From positions 496,001 through 560,000 of the forward strand of contig NZ_AP024546.1 of NCBI RefSeq assembly GCF_018406645.1: a stretch of DNA of 64,000 nucleotides. Reading direction: 5' to 3'. The stretch is from Lysobacter helvus. Lineage in GTDB: Bacteria; Pseudomonadota; Gammaproteobacteria; Xanthomonadales; Xanthomonadaceae. The position numbers and the translations under genes were made by a program. This document shows, piece after piece, positions 9,167 through 28,962 of the stretch. The notes under the pieces were generated by a model. The model did not search any database. It worked only from the letters and a program-made list of their open reading frames with translations, and was not told the origin of the DNA. The stretch's first letter is position 1. Each line of letters begins with the position of its first letter.

Positions 9167-10357
9167 TTACTTCAGGATCTTCGCCACCACGCCGGCGCCG
9201 ACCGTGCGGCCGCCTTCGCGGATCGCGAAGCGCAGGCCGTCGTCCATCGCGATGGGGTGGATCAGCTCGACCACCATCTTGATGTTGTCGCCCGGCATGA
9301 CCATTTCCACGCCTTCCGGCAGGGTCACGGCGCCCGTGATGTCGGTCGTGCGGAAGTAGAACTGCGGGCGGTAGCCCTTGAAGAACGGCGTGTGGCGGCC
9401 GCCTTCGTCCTTCGACAGCACGTACACCTCGGCTTCGAACGTGGTGTGCGGGGTGATCGAACCCGGCTTGGCCAGCACCTGGCCACGCTCCACGTCGTCA
9501 CGCTTGGTGCCGCGCAGCAGCAGGCCCGCGTTGTCGCCCGCCTGGCCCTGGTCCAGCAGCTTGCGGAACATTTCCACGCCCGTGACGATCGTCTTCTGCG
9601 TCGGACGGATGCCGACGATTTCGATTTCGTCGCCCACCTTGATCACGCCGCGCTCGATGCGGCCCGTCACCACCGTGCCGCGGCCCGAGATCGAGAACAC
9701 GTCTTCCACCGGCATCAGGAACGGCTTGTCGATCGCGCGCTCCGGCTGCGGGATGAACGAGTCCAGCGCGTCCACCAGCTTCAGGATCGACGGCACGCCG
9801 ATCTCCGACTGGTCGCCTTCCAGCGCCAGGCGCGCCGAACCCTTGATGATCGGGGTGTCGTCGCCCGGGAATTCGTACTTGGTCAGCAGCTCGCGCACTT
9901 CCATCTCGACGAGCTCCAGCAGCTCGGCGTCGTCCACCATGTCCGCCTTGTTCAGGAAGACCACGATGTACGGCACGCCCACCTGGCGCGACAGCAGGAT
10001 GTGCTCGCGCGTCTGCGGCATCGGGCCGTCGGCCGCCGAACACACCAGGATCGCGCCGTCCATCTGCGCCGCACCCGTGATCATGTTCTTGACGTAGTCC
10101 GCGTGTCCCGGGCAATCCACGTGCGCGTAATGGCGGTTGGCCGATTCGTATTCCACGTGCGCCGTCGAGATCGTGATGCCGCGCGCCTTCTCTTCCGGCG
10201 CCGCGTCAATCGCGTCATAGGCCTTGAACTCGCCGCCGAAACGCTCTGCGCCCACCTTCGTCAACGCCGCCGTCAGCGTCGTCTTGCCGTGGTCGACGTG
10301 GCCGATCGTGCCCACGTTCACGTGGGGCTTGGTGCGCTCGAACTTACCCTTTGCCAT
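9167..10357 (-). CDS. tuf: Elongation factor Tu, copy 1
   Basis: EF-Tu (396 aa) delivers aminoacyl-tRNA to the ribosome. Domain 1 carries [10 protein letters not shown] (about residue 19), DCPGH and NKAD GTPase motifs; domains 2 and 3 are complete to VAKILK. It follows fusA by 36 nt in the str cluster. The protein is identical to the second copy (26128-27318). The DNA differs at only two synonymous bases, 10202 and 10247. Confidence 0.98.
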   Translation of the reverse strand: MAKGKFERTKPHVNVGTIGHVDHGKTTLTAALTKVGAERFGGEFKAYDAIDAAPEEKARGITISTAHVEYESANRHYAHVDCPGHADYVKNMITGAAQMDGAILVCSAADGPMPQTREHILLSRQVGVPYIVVFLNKADMVDDAELLELVEMEVRELLTKYEFPGDDTPIIKGSARLALEGDQSEIGVPSILKLVDALDSFIPQPERAIDKPFLMPVEDVFSISGRGTVVTGRIERGVIKVGDEIEIVGIRPTQKTIVTGVEMFRKLLDQGQAGDNAGLLLRGTKRDDVERGQVLAKPGSITPHTTFEAEVYVLSKDEGGRHTPFFKGYRPQFYFRTTDITGAVTLPEGVEMVMPGDNIKMVVELIHPIAMDDGLRFAIREGGRTVGAGVVAKILK

Positions 10358-10393
10358 GGCTGCTTCCCTCGAAATGCTTTAAGTGTTTGTAGG

Positions 10394-12484
<2,091 letters not shown>

Positions 12485-12609
12485 GGCTGTCTCTCGTTTG
12501 ATCTTAGGTCGGACGCAATGTCCGGAAGGCCGAAGCCGCCTTGCGGCGGCTCGGGCGAGTGCGGCATCAGGGCCGCGGCGAACCCGGCGTCAGCGCGGGT
12601 TCGCAGGTC

Positions 12610-13077
12610 TTACCAGCGGTAGTGCGCGAACGCCTTGTTCGCTTCCGCCATGCGGTGCGTTTCTTCGCGCTTCTTGATCGCGCCGCCGCGGTTCTCGGAG
12701 GCGTCGAGCAGCTCGCCGGCGAGCTTGCGCGGCATGCTGTTCTCGCCGCGCTTGCGGGCGGATTCGATCAGCCAGCGCATCGCCAGCGCCATGCGGCGCG
12801 ACGAGCGGACTTCGACGGGAACCTGGTACGTGGCACCGCCGACGCGACGGGACTTCACCTCGACCGACGGAGACACGTTGCCCAGCGCCTTCTCGACGAG
12901 TTCGATGGCGTTGGCGTTCTTCTCGGTGATGACGTCCATCGCGCCGTACACGATCTTTTCGGCGACCGACTTCTTGCCGCTCTGCATGACCATGTTGATG
13001 AAGCGGGCGATCGTCTCGCTCCCGTGCTTCGGGTCGGGCAGGACGGTGCGCTGCGGAGTGGAACCTTTACGCGACAT
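12610..13077 (-). CDS. rpsG: 30S ribosomal protein S7
   Basis: S7 (155 aa) nucleates the 30S head; in E. coli it is the str-operon repressor. [20 protein letters not shown] and the [20 protein letters not shown] block are diagnostic; the C-terminus ends AFAHYRW. It follows rpsL by 17 nt. Confidence 0.97.
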   Translation of the reverse strand: MSRKGSTPQRTVLPDPKHGSETIARFINMVMQSGKKSVAEKIVYGAMDVITEKNANAIELVEKALGNVSPSVEVKSRRVGGATYQVPVEVRSSRRMALAMRWLIESARKRGENSMPRKLAGELLDASENRGGAIKKREETHRMAEANKAFAHYRW

Positions 13078-13094
13078 GTTCTATATCCCCTGGA

Positions 13095-13469
13095 TCAGGA
13101 CTTCGGGCGCTTGGCGCCGTACTTGGAGCGGCTCTGGCGACGCTTGGTGACGCCGGCGGCGTCGAGCGAACCACGCACGGTGTGGTAGCGGACGCCCGGG
13201 AGGTCCTTGACGCGACCGCCGCGGATCAGGACCACCGAGTGTTCCTGCAGGTTGTGGCCTTCGCCGCCGATGTACGAGATGACCTCGTAACCGTTGGTGA
13301 GGCGCACCTTCGCGACCTTGCGGAGGGCCGAGTTCGGCTTCTTCGGGGTGGTCGTGTAGACGCGGGTGCAGACGCCACGGCGCTGCGGGCAGTTCGCCAG
13401 GGCAGGCGAAGTGCTCTTGTAGGTTTCCGGGCTGCGCGGCTTGCGCACCAGCTGGTTGATCGTTGCCAT
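13095..13469 (-). CDS. rpsL: 30S ribosomal protein S12
   Basis: S12 (124 aa) controls decoding accuracy. The loops [13 protein letters not shown] and [12 protein letters not shown] are wild type at the lysines whose change gives streptomycin resistance (about K43 and K88). The aspartate modified by RimO is present. It is the first gene of the str cluster and has its own promoter and a hairpin leader. Confidence 0.97.
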   Translation of the reverse strand: MATINQLVRKPRSPETYKSTSPALANCPQRRGVCTRVYTTTPKKPNSALRKVAKVRLTNGYEVISYIGGEGHNLQEHSVVLIRGGRVKDLPGVRYHTVRGSLDAAGVTKRRQSRSKYGAKRPKS

Positions 13470-13512
13470 CGAGGGACTCTTTTGGGCGGACCTGCGGTCC
13501 AGCGTGAAAACG

Positions 13513-13536
13513 AAGCAGGCCGGATCCGGCCTGCTT
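13513..13536 (-). promoter_or_regulatory. 24-bp perfect palindrome in rpsL leader
   Basis: A perfect 24-bp palindrome (half AAGCAGGCCGGA) can form a 10-bp RNA stem with a GAUC loop a few nt after the predicted transcript start. CGTTTTCAC follows on the minus strand. It could be an early attenuator, a 5'-end stabiliser or a protein-binding site; which one cannot be told from sequence. Confidence 0.65.
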
Positions 13537-13545
13537 AGACGGAAA

Positions 13546-13575
13546 AGTATAGCCCGCGCCGACGAAATGCGTCAA
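13546..13575 (-). promoter_or_regulatory. Sigma-70 promoter for str operon
   Basis: TTGACG (13570-13575), an 18-nt spacer and TATACT (13546-13551) form a strong promoter on the minus strand upstream of rpsL. The predicted start near 13539 gives a roughly 70-nt leader. It would let rpsL-rpsG-fusA-tuf be expressed independently of rpoBC. Confidence 0.8.
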
Positions 13576-13601
13576 CGCGAGCCAGGTATTGAGAAGCGGC
13601 G

Positions 13602-13715
13602 GGGCGGCCGAATTCGCGAGGCCGCCCTGCCCTTCATGGTTCCCGCCCGTCCTGGGCCGAAGACGAGGCGCTCCCTGCGCCTCATTTCGTGGTCTGGGAC
13701 GGCCCGTGGGCCGTC
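13602..13715 (-). other. Hairpins in the rpoC-rpsL spacer
   Basis: Three inverted repeats lie between the rpoC stop and the rpsL promoter: gggcggcc/ggccgccc (13602-13627), gaggcgc/gcgcctc (13665-13683) and gacggccc/gggccgtc (13698-13715). None has a T-run on the minus strand. They probably stabilise or end the rpoBC mRNA 3' region, possibly with Rho. The first reuses the stem sequence of the S10 leader terminator. Confidence 0.5.
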
Positions 13716-13727
13716 GCGCCGAACAGT

Positions 13728-17951
<4,224 letters not shown>

Positions 17952-17978
17952 GGGTGTCTCCTGATCGGCGGCGGCGGC

Positions 17979-22163
<4,185 letters not shown>

Positions 22164-22363
22164 GGGGCTGTCGCCTCTCGTAGCTGCGGCCGCGCACGGT
22201 GGCGGGGCCGGGGGGAACGTCAAATTGCCAGTGGGAAGTCGCTGGTATTGCCGGCACCAGCACGCCTTCTCCCGCTACTTCCGACTGTCAACTCGGTCTC
22301 TTGGGTGACGCATCGCTTCGGTCAAGCTGAAGCGTTCAACACACGATTACCTTGGAACGGCCA

Positions 22364-22391
22364 AAGGCCGGGGACTTTCGTCCCCAGCCTT
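22364..22391 (-). terminator. Hairpin between rplL and rpoB
   Basis: On the minus strand AAGGC-TGGGGAC closes a GAAA tetraloop against GTCCCC-GGCCTT (22364-22391), 36 nt after the rplL stop. There is no U-run. In E. coli a partial terminator at this position sets the ratio of L7/L12 to RNA polymerase; this hairpin may play that role or be a processing site. Confidence 0.5.
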
Positions 22392-22426
22392 CGTGGTCGC
22401 CGATGTCACTGGCGACGCAATTTCGA

Positions 22427-22801
22427 TTACTTGACTTCGACGGTCGCGCCAGCGGCCTCGAGTTCCTTCTTGAACTTCTCGGAGTCTTCCTTCGACACGG
22501 CTTCCTTGACGGTCTGCGGGGCGCCTTCGACGAGGTCCTTCGCTTCCTTCAGGCCGAGGCCGGTGATGGCGCGGACGGCCTTGATGACTTCGACCTTCTT
22601 CTCGCCGGTGGCCTTCAGGACGACCGTGAACTCGGTCTGCTCTTCGACCGGGGCAGCAGCAGCGGCCGGGCCGGCAGCGGCCATGACCGGGGCGGCGGCG
22701 GAAACGCCGAACTTCTCTTCGATGGCCTTGACCAGCTCCATCACTTCCATCAGCGACTTGGCGGCGATGGCGTCAACGATCTGCTCGTTGGAAAGGGACA
22801 T
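22427..22801 (-). CDS. rplL: 50S ribosomal protein L7/L12
   Basis: L7/L12 (124 aa) is the multicopy stalk protein that recruits translational GTPases. It has an N-terminal dimerisation helix ([20 protein letters not shown]) and an Ala/Pro hinge (about residues 38-53). The C-terminal domain contains [20 protein letters not shown]. It is 54 nt downstream of rplJ. Confidence 0.98.
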   Translation of the reverse strand: MSLSNEQIVDAIAAKSLMEVMELVKAIEEKFGVSAAAPVMAAAGPAAAAAPVEEQTEFTVVLKATGEKKVEVIKAVRAITGLGLKEAKDLVEGAPQTVKEAVSKEDSEKFKKELEAAGATVEVK

Positions 22802-22855
22802 GGTGATTACCTCTGGATATTGAAAGTTGTTGGATACGAAACCGGTTGTCTGGAC

Positions 22856-23383
22856 TCAGGCCTCGGCCTGGGCCTCCGCGGGGACCGCTTCGCCACCGCC
22901 CTGCTTGTCGGCCACGGCCTTGACGGCACGGGCGAACATCGCGGCGGGTTCGGCGAGGACGCGGGCCAGCATGGCCAACGCCTGGTCACGCGTCGGCAGC
23001 GACGCCAGGACCTCGACGTGCGCGGCGGGAAGCAGCTTGCCTTCCCATGCGACGACGCGGGCCTTGAGCTTGTCGTTACCCTTGGCGAACTCCTTGATGA
23101 GGCGACCGGCAGCGCCGGGTTCCTCGGTCGAGAACGCGTACAGCAGCGGCCCGGTCAGCGAATCCTTGACGACTTCGAACTCGGTGCCTTCGACGGCGCG
23201 CGACGCCAGCGTGTTCTTGACGACTTTCAAGTACACGCCGGATTCGCGGGCCTTCTTCCGCATCGCGGTCATCTGCGACACGGTGATGCCTGCGTACTCG
23301 GCTGCAACCAGGGAGTGGGCCTTCGCGGCCACGTCGGCCAGTTCGGCGACGACTTCCTGCTTCTGGGACAGATTGAGAGCCAT
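22856..23383 (-). CDS. rplJ: 50S ribosomal protein L10
   Basis: L10 (175 aa) anchors the L7/L12 stalk. [20 protein letters not shown] opens the family protein, and [20 protein letters not shown] follows at about residue 29. The open frame continues upstream, but the ATG at 23383 has a strong TTAGGAGGAG site and gives the family length. The acidic/Ala C-terminal tail AEAQAEA is the stalk-binding end. Confidence 0.96.
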   Translation of the reverse strand: MALNLSQKQEVVAELADVAAKAHSLVAAEYAGITVSQMTAMRKKARESGVYLKVVKNTLASRAVEGTEFEVVKDSLTGPLLYAFSTEEPGAAGRLIKEFAKGNDKLKARVVAWEGKLLPAAHVEVLASLPTRDQALAMLARVLAEPAAMFARAVKAVADKQGGGEAVPAEAQAEA

Positions 23384-23689
23384 TGCACTCCTCCTAATGA
23401 ACTCCGCGCCCGGCTCCTGCCGTTTGCGGTCCTTGGGCGGCGCCGTCCTGGCGCCGGGGACGCTCGCGCGTCCCGGTGGTGGCCCTTCCCGGAAACTTCC
23501 AGAGGGGGCGGCACCATCTGCGCAGGCCCGGCTCTTGCGAGCTGGATTAAACGATCCCGCCTTCGCCGACGACGACTCCATGCCGTACCGAGCTTCCTGC
23601 CCGTCGTCGTTGCGCGCGGACCGCACCTGCGGTCTTTGACGGCGTCGCGAAGGCGTAAAGCCCGCGCGATGCCCTCAAACGTTGTTGCC
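23384..23689 (-). promoter_or_regulatory. rplJ leader region
   Basis: The 334-nt gap between rplA and rplJ holds no convincing gene. It is rich in potential stems, for example accgcacctgcggt near 23620 and GGCGCCGTCCTGGCGCC near 23440. In E. coli an L10-binding leader of similar position represses rplJL translation. By position this is the equivalent, but the L10 kink-turn motif was not established here. Confidence 0.45.
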
Positions 23690-23709
23690 GCATCCGGTCG
23701 CCCGGATGC
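23690..23709 (-). other. Hairpin just after rplA
   Basis: A perfect 8-bp stem gcatccgg/ccggatgc with a 4-nt loop starts 8 nt beyond the rplA stop. No T-run follows on the minus strand. It is probably an mRNA 3'-end stabiliser or processing signal between rplKA and rplJL. Confidence 0.55.
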
Positions 23710-23717
23710 GTATCGCA

Positions 23718-24416
23718 TTACTTCAGCGTCAGGCTCGACTGGTCGATCGTCACGCCCGGGCCCATGGTCGAGCTGAGCGAGATCTTCTGCAGGTACTGGC
23801 CCTTCGCGGTCGACGGCTTGGCCTTGATCAGGTCGAGCAGCAGCGCGGTGAGGTTGCCCTTCAGCGCAGCGGCTTCGAAGGAGGCCTTGCCGATCGTGCA
23901 GTGGATGATGCCGGCCTTGTCGGTGCGGTAACGCACCTGGCCCGCCTTGGCGTTCTTGACGGCTTCGGCCGGGTTCGGCGAAACGGTGCCGACCTTCGGG
24001 TTCGGCATCAGGCCGCGCGGACCGAGCACCTGGCCGAGCTTGCCGACCACGCGCATCGCATCCGGCGTCGCGATGACGACGTCGTAGTTGAGGTCGCCGG
24101 CCTGCATGGCCTCGGCGAGGTCGTCCATGCCGACGGCTTCGGCGCCCGCGGCGCGCGCTTCGTCAGCCTTGGCGCCGGCCGGGGCGAACACCGCCACGCG
24201 GACCGACTTGCCGGTACCGGCCGGCAGCACGGTGGAACCGCGCACCTGCTGGTCGGACTTCTTCGCGTCCACGCCCAGGCGGACGGCGACGTCGATCGCT
24301 TCGACGAACTTCGCCTTCGTGCCGTTCTGGAGGATCTTCAGGGCTTCGTCGATCGCGTAAGCCTTGCCCGGCTCGACGGCCGCCTTGATTGCTTTCTGTC
24401 GCTTGTTCATCGCCAT
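23718..24416 (-). CDS. rplA: 50S ribosomal protein L1
   Basis: L1 (232 aa) forms the mobile E-site stalk; in E. coli it represses rplKA translation. [20 protein letters not shown] and [20 protein letters not shown] (about residues 127-146) are diagnostic. It is 3 nt downstream of rplK, which fits translational coupling. Confidence 0.97.
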   Translation of the reverse strand: MAMNKRQKAIKAAVEPGKAYAIDEALKILQNGTKAKFVEAIDVAVRLGVDAKKSDQQVRGSTVLPAGTGKSVRVAVFAPAGAKADEARAAGAEAVGMDDLAEAMQAGDLNYDVVIATPDAMRVVGKLGQVLGPRGLMPNPKVGTVSPNPAEAVKNAKAGQVRYRTDKAGIIHCTIGKASFEAAALKGNLTALLLDLIKAKPSTAKGQYLQKISLSSTMGPGVTIDQSSLTLK

Positions 24417-24419
24417 GAC

Positions 24420-24848
24420 TTAGCCCTCCACCACCAGACCCATGGAACGGGCGGAGCCCGCAATCGTGCGCACCGCGGCTTCCAGGTCGGCAGCCGTCAG
24501 GTCGGGTTCCTTCGCCTTCGCGATTTCCTCGACCTGCTTGCGCGTGACCTTGCCCACCTTCTCGGTGTTCGGGCGCTTCGAACCGGACTGGATGCCCGCA
24601 GCCTTCTTCAGCAGGATCGACGCCGGCGGCGTCTTCGTGATGAAGGTGAAGGTGCGGTCCGAGTACGCGGTGATGACCACCGGAATCGGGAGACCCGGTT
24701 CCAGCTTCTGCGTGGCGGCATTGAACGCCTTGCAGAATTCCATGATGTTCAGGCCGCGCTGGCCGAGGGCGGGGCCCACGGGCGGCGACGGGTTGGCCTG
24801 GCCGGCCTTGACCTGCAGCTTGATGTAACCGACGACTTTCTTAGCCAT
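24420..24848 (-). CDS. rplK: 50S ribosomal protein L11
   Basis: L11 (142 aa) is part of the GTPase-associated centre and is needed for RelA activation. [40 protein letters not shown] and the C-domain ending [15 protein letters not shown] are intact. It follows nusG after about 100 nt in which nothing distinctive was seen. Confidence 0.98.
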   Translation of the reverse strand: MAKKVVGYIKLQVKAGQANPSPPVGPALGQRGLNIMEFCKAFNAATQKLEPGLPIPVVITAYSDRTFTFITKTPPASILLKKAAGIQSGSKRPNTEKVGKVTRKQVEEIAKAKEPDLTAADLEAAVRTIAGSARSMGLVVEG

Positions 24849-24948
24849 TTGCTTGCTCCTGCGAGTTCAGACGCCTGCGTGCCTTGCGGCACCTCGGCTC
24901 CTCGCGTTACTGCCGGGGCGAACCACTCGCCCTAGCGAATCTCTTTGA

Positions 24949-25527
24949 TCAGGCCTTCTCGACCTGGCCGAATTCCAGTTCCACCGGGGTGGACCGGCCG
25001 AAGATCAGCACTGCGACGCGCAGGCGGCTCTTCTCGTAATTGACTTCTTCCACGACGCCGTTGAAGTCGTTGAACGGGCCATCGGTGACGCGCACCATCT
25101 CGCCCGCTTCGAACAACACCTTCGGCTTCGGCTTCTCGACGCCTTCCTGCACGCGGTCGAGGATGGCCGCGGCCTCTTCGTCCTTGATGGGAAGCGGACG
25201 ATCGGCGGTGCCGCCGATGAAGCCCATCACCTTCGGCGTCTCCTTCACCAGGTGCCAGCTTTCGCTGTCCATGCGCGGGATGCCGCCTTCGTCATGCGTG
25301 GCGATCTGCACGAGCACGTAGCCCGGGAAGAACTTGCGCTCGGAACGGCGCTTCTGGCCGGAGCGCATTTCCACGACTTCTTCCGTCGGCACGAGCACGT
25401 CGCCGAAACGGTCCTGCATTTCCATGCGCGTGATGCGGTCGCGCAGCGCCTGCGCCACCGACTTCTCGAAGCCGGAATAGGCGTGCACCACGTACCAGCG
25501 CTTGTCGATGTTGGTGCTCTCTTCCAT
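24949..25527 (-). CDS. nusG: Transcription termination/antitermination protein NusG
   Basis: NusG (192 aa) binds the RNAP clamp and links it to Rho or S10. The NGN domain has [20 protein letters not shown]; the C-terminal KOW is in [20 protein letters not shown]. The frame runs open past this start. The ATG at 25527 is preceded by GAGG embedded in the secE stop, which gives the family length. Confidence 0.97.
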   Translation of the reverse strand: MEESTNIDKRWYVVHAYSGFEKSVAQALRDRITRMEMQDRFGDVLVPTEEVVEMRSGQKRRSERKFFPGYVLVQIATHDEGGIPRMDSESWHLVKETPKVMGFIGGTADRPLPIKDEEAAAILDRVQEGVEKPKPKVLFEAGEMVRVTDGPFNDFNGVVEEVNYEKSRLRVAVLIFGRSTPVELEFGQVEKA

Positions 25528-25535
25528 CTTCCGCC

Positions 25536-25913
25536 TCAGGTGCCGAGGAGCGCTTTCACGCCCCACTGGATGACCACGTCGAAGCCGGCGATGAGCAGGC
25601 TGATGAGGGTCACCGCGATGATGATCAGGCCCGTGGCGCGACCTGCTTCCTGGCGGGACGGCCAGACGACCTTGCGCAATTCGAACCGCGACTCGGCGAG
25701 GTATTCGCGCGTCTGCGCGCCCTTCGCCGACAACATGAACACACCGGCGCCGACGAGCAGGCCGCCGATCACCGACAACGTGCGCGCCCACGACGGCCAG
25801 TCCTGGAACCAGTAGAAGGCGAACACGCCCGCAGCGGCGATCAGGATCGCCAGCGCGATCATCATCATGTCGCCCGAGGAGGCGGACTTGGGTTGTTCGA
25901 CCTTGCTGTTCAT
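25536..25913 (-). CDS. secE: Preprotein translocase subunit SecE
   Basis: SecE (125 aa) clamps SecY in the inner membrane. Three hydrophobic segments (about residues 17-35, 42-60 and 92-112) give the three-TM enterobacterial-type architecture. The conserved cytoplasmic motif [17 protein letters not shown] lies before the last TM. The start at 25913 is chosen because the upstream frame runs into tRNA-Trp; it lies 33 nt from the tRNA. Confidence 0.96.
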   Translation of the reverse strand: MNSKVEQPKSASSGDMMMIALAILIAAAGVFAFYWFQDWPSWARTLSVIGGLLVGAGVFMLSAKGAQTREYLAESRFELRKVVWPSRQEAGRATGLIIIAVTLISLLIAGFDVVIQWGVKALLGT

Positions 25914-25946
25914 CCGTTCCCGATCACGCGGAGGCCGCGTTCGAAG

Positions 25947-26022
<76 letters not shown>

Positions 26023-26041
26023 ACAAGTTGTGTCTCTTCCG

Positions 26042-26076
26042 AAAAAGGCAACGGCGGCTCGCGCCGCCACGCCGTT
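26042..26076 (-). terminator. Possible terminator between tuf2 and tRNA-Trp
   Basis: On the minus strand AACGGCG/CGCCGTT (outer) and GGCGGC-GCGA-GCCGCC (inner alternative) form a hairpin, with GCC TTTTT after the outer stem. A second perfect stem cggcgcgg/ccgcgccg lies at 26092-26111 just beyond the tuf2 stop. Termination is likely partial because tRNA-Trp and secE show no clear promoter of their own. Confidence 0.45.
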
Positions 26077-26127
26077 TTCATTCCGTTCCGGCGGCGCGGA
26101 AGCCCGCGCCGACGGTCCGTCGTTTGC

Positions 26128-27318
26128 TTACTTCAGGATCTTCGCCACCACGCCGGCGCCGACCGTGCGGCCGCCTTCGCGGATCGCGAAGCGCAGGCCG
26201 TCGTCCATCGCGATGGGGTGGATCAGCTCGACCACCATCTTGATGTTGTCGCCCGGCATGACCATTTCCACGCCTTCCGGCAGGGTCACGGCGCCCGTGA
26301 TGTCGGTCGTGCGGAAGTAGAACTGCGGGCGGTAGCCCTTGAAGAACGGCGTGTGGCGGCCGCCTTCGTCCTTCGACAGCACGTACACCTCGGCTTCGAA
26401 CGTGGTGTGCGGGGTGATCGAACCCGGCTTGGCCAGCACCTGGCCACGCTCCACGTCGTCACGCTTGGTGCCGCGCAGCAGCAGGCCCGCGTTGTCGCCC
26501 GCCTGGCCCTGGTCCAGCAGCTTGCGGAACATTTCCACGCCCGTGACGATCGTCTTCTGCGTCGGACGGATGCCGACGATTTCGATTTCGTCGCCCACCT
26601 TGATCACGCCGCGCTCGATGCGGCCCGTCACCACCGTGCCGCGGCCCGAGATCGAGAACACGTCTTCCACCGGCATCAGGAACGGCTTGTCGATCGCGCG
26701 CTCCGGCTGCGGGATGAACGAGTCCAGCGCGTCCACCAGCTTCAGGATCGACGGCACGCCGATCTCCGACTGGTCGCCTTCCAGCGCCAGGCGCGCCGAA
26801 CCCTTGATGATCGGGGTGTCGTCGCCCGGGAATTCGTACTTGGTCAGCAGCTCGCGCACTTCCATCTCGACGAGCTCCAGCAGCTCGGCGTCGTCCACCA
26901 TGTCCGCCTTGTTCAGGAAGACCACGATGTACGGCACGCCCACCTGGCGCGACAGCAGGATGTGCTCGCGCGTCTGCGGCATCGGGCCGTCGGCCGCCGA
27001 ACACACCAGGATCGCGCCGTCCATCTGCGCCGCACCCGTGATCATGTTCTTGACGTAGTCCGCGTGTCCCGGGCAATCCACGTGCGCGTAATGGCGGTTG
27101 GCCGATTCGTATTCCACGTGCGCCGTCGAGATCGTGATGCCGCGCGCCTTCTCTTCCGGCGCAGCGTCAATCGCGTCATAGGCCTTGAACTCGCCGCCGA
27201 AACGCTCCGCGCCCACCTTCGTCAACGCCGCCGTCAGCGTCGTCTTGCCGTGGTCGACGTGGCCGATCGTGCCCACGTTCACGTGGGGCTTGGTGCGCTC
27301 GAACTTACCCTTTGCCAT
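26128..27318 (-). CDS. tuf: Elongation factor Tu, copy 2
   Basis: This 396-aa copy encodes the same protein as the copy at 9167-10357, with [15 protein letters not shown] and NKAD motifs. It follows tRNA-Thr by 57 nt, the tufB arrangement, and is probably co-transcribed with the tRNAs. The identity with copy 1 stops at the stop codon and 3 nt before the ATG, a signature of gene conversion. Confidence 0.98.
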   Translation of the reverse strand: MAKGKFERTKPHVNVGTIGHVDHGKTTLTAALTKVGAERFGGEFKAYDAIDAAPEEKARGITISTAHVEYESANRHYAHVDCPGHADYVKNMITGAAQMDGAILVCSAADGPMPQTREHILLSRQVGVPYIVVFLNKADMVDDAELLELVEMEVRELLTKYEFPGDDTPIIKGSARLALEGDQSEIGVPSILKLVDALDSFIPQPERAIDKPFLMPVEDVFSISGRGTVVTGRIERGVIKVGDEIEIVGIRPTQKTIVTGVEMFRKLLDQGQAGDNAGLLLRGTKRDDVERGQVLAKPGSITPHTTFEAEVYVLSKDEGGRHTPFFKGYRPQFYFRTTDITGAVTLPEGVEMVMPGDNIKMVVELIHPIAMDDGLRFAIREGGRTVGAGVVAKILK

Positions 27319-27375
27319 GGCTCTTCTCGATGGGTTGCAGTGGTTGGCGTTTCGGTGGTGCGGTTACAGCTGATG

Positions 27376-27451
27376 TGGTGCTCACGAAAGGAATCGAACC
27401 TTCGACCTCCTCCTTACCAAGGAGGTGCTCTACCGACTGAGCTACGTGAGC
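27376..27451 (-). tRNA. tRNA-Thr (GGT)
   Basis: A 76-nt cloverleaf: acceptor GCTCACG/CGTGAGC, discriminator A, encoded CCA, anticodon GGT in the loop TTGGTAA and T-arm GGTTCGATTC. It is the last tRNA of the Tyr-Gly-Thr cluster before tuf2. Confidence 0.97.
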
Positions 27452-27488
27452 GGAACTTCTTTCAAGCAATCTGCGTCGCGACGTTCAA

Positions 27489-27562
27489 TGGAGCGGGAGA
27501 CGGGAATCGAACCCGCACAATCAGCTTGGAAGGCTGAAGTTCTACCATTGAACTACTCCCGC
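27489..27562 (-). tRNA. tRNA-Gly (TCC)
   Basis: A 74-nt cloverleaf: acceptor GCGGGAG/CTCCCGC, discriminator T, encoded CCA, anticodon TCC in the loop CTTCCAA and T-arm GGTTCGATTC. It lies 37 nt upstream of tRNA-Thr. Confidence 0.97.
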
Positions 27563-27638
27563 GCCGTCCGGTTTGCACCGGTGAAACTGCTTGGGTCCTG
27601 CACCGTCGGTTGGTAACGCCGCCGGCTTGAATCGATCC

Positions 27639-27724
27639 TGGTGGAGGGAGGTGGATTCGAACCACCGAAGGCGTAAGCCAGCAGATTTACAGTCTGCCCC
27701 CGTTGGCCGCTTGGGTATCCCTCC
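27639..27724 (-). tRNA. tRNA-Tyr (GTA)
   Basis: An 86-nt type II tRNA with a long variable arm: acceptor GGAGGGA/TCCCTCC, discriminator A, encoded CCA and anticodon GTA in the loop CTGTAAA. It is first in the tRNA-tuf2 transcript, directly after a strong promoter. Confidence 0.97.
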
Positions 27725-27737
27725 AAAAGAGCCCGAA

Positions 27738-27766
27738 ATTCTGGCGCCGCGACGCCGGGAAGTCAA
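27738..27766 (-). promoter_or_regulatory. Promoter of the tRNA-tuf2-secE-nusG unit
   Basis: TTGACT (27761-27766), a 17-nt spacer and CAGAAT (27738-27743) give a good sigma-70 promoter ending 14 nt before tRNA-Tyr. The -35 lies in a 17-nt perfect inverted repeat, gtcaacga-t-tcgttgac (27762-27778), a possible regulator site. Confidence 0.75.
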
Positions 27767-27795
27767 CGATTCGTTGACATCTTTCTTGCGGGGCT

Positions 27796-28887
27796 TCAGA
27801 CGTTGAAGCGGAAATGGAGGACGTCGCCTTCCTGCACGCGGTATTCCTTGCCTTCCAGGCGCAAGCGGCCGGCGTCGCGGGCCCCGGATTCGCCGCGGTA
27901 CTTCAGGAAGTCGTCGTACGCGATGGTCTCGGCCCGGATGAAGCCCTTCTCGAAGTCGGTGTGGATGACCGCGGCGGCCTGCGGGGCGGTGGAACCGGCC
28001 CGCACGGTCCAGGCCCGGACTTCCTTCACGCCCGCGGTGAAGTAGGTCTGCAGGCCCAGGAGCTTGTAGGCGGCCCGGATCACGCGGTTCAGGCCCGGCT
28101 CGTCCAGGCCCAGGTCGTGGAGGAAGGTGTCGCGGTCGGCGTCGTCCAGCTGGCTGAGCTCTTCCTCGATGGCGGCCGAGACCGGCACCACTTCGGCGCC
28201 CTCGCCCGCCGCGCGGGCGCGGACGGCATCCAGGTGGTGGTTGCTCTCGAACCCGTCCTCGAGCACGTTGGCCACGTACATCACCGGCTTGAGGGTCAGC
28301 AGGAACAGGTCGCGGACCTGGGCCTTGTCGTCGTCGGACAGGCCCAGCGCGCGCGCCGGCTTGCCGGCGTCCAGGCCCGCGCGCACGCGGCCCAGGACCT
28401 CGGCGCGGATCTTGGCGTCCTTGTCCCCGGTCTTGGCCGAGCGCTCGGCGCGGTTGAGCGCCTTCTCGACCGAATCCAGGTCGGCCAGCGCCAGTTCGGT
28501 GTCGATGGTGTCGATGTCGGAGATCGGATCGACCTTGCCCGTCACGTGGACGATGTCCCCGTTCTCGAAGCAGCGCACCACGTGCGTGATCGCATCGACC
28601 TCGCGGATGTGCGCCAGGAACTTGTTCCCCAGGCCCTCGCCGCTCGCCGCGCCGGCCACCAGGCCCGCGATGTCGACGAATTCCACCGCGGTCGGGATCA
28701 CCTTCTGCGGCTTGACGATGTCGCTCAGCGCGTTCAGGCGCGGATCCGGCACGGGCACGATGCCGACGTTGGGCTCGATCGTGCAGAACGGGAAGTTGGC
28801 CGCCGCGATGCCCGCCTTGGTCAGCGCGTTGAAGAGGGTCGACTTGCCGACGTTGGGCAGGCCGACGATGCCGCATTTGATGCCCAT
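27796..28887 (-). CDS. ychF: Ribosome-binding ATPase YchF/OLA1
   Basis: YchF (363 aa) is an Obg-family NTPase that prefers ATP and binds ribosomes. The P-loop GLPNVGKST (residues 9-17) opens the protein. A coiled-coil insertion and a C-terminal TGS domain ([14 protein letters not shown] onward, with [12 protein letters not shown]) follow. It is last in the prs-rplY-pth-ychF series. Confidence 0.97.
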   Translation of the reverse strand: MGIKCGIVGLPNVGKSTLFNALTKAGIAAANFPFCTIEPNVGIVPVPDPRLNALSDIVKPQKVIPTAVEFVDIAGLVAGAASGEGLGNKFLAHIREVDAITHVVRCFENGDIVHVTGKVDPISDIDTIDTELALADLDSVEKALNRAERSAKTGDKDAKIRAEVLGRVRAGLDAGKPARALGLSDDDKAQVRDLFLLTLKPVMYVANVLEDGFESNHHLDAVRARAAGEGAEVVPVSAAIEEELSQLDDADRDTFLHDLGLDEPGLNRVIRAAYKLLGLQTYFTAGVKEVRAWTVRAGSTAPQAAAVIHTDFEKGFIRAETIAYDDFLKYRGESGARDAGRLRLEGKEYRVQEGDVLHFRFNV

Positions 28888-28900
28888 GGGGGTGGATCCG

Positions 28901-28962
28901 TGATTCGTGATTCGTGATTGGTGACTCGGGCGCCCGAATCACCAATCACCAATCGCCAATCA
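28901..28962. repeat. Heptad repeat palindrome between pth and ychF
   Basis: Four heptads of type TGATTCG/TGATTGG (28901-28928) and a GGCGCC centre are followed by four heptads in inverted orientation (CGAATCA, CCAATCA, CCAATCG, CCAATCA; 28935-28962). The two arms match at 24 of 28 positions. The last unit includes the pth stop codon. It could form a long RNA hairpin between the two genes. Confidence 0.8.

Noticed and set aside
22164-22223. Upstream extension of RpoB by 20 residues
   Set aside because: Pro/Ala-rich and unlike RpoB N-termini; the ATG at 22163 has GAGAGG at workable spacing.
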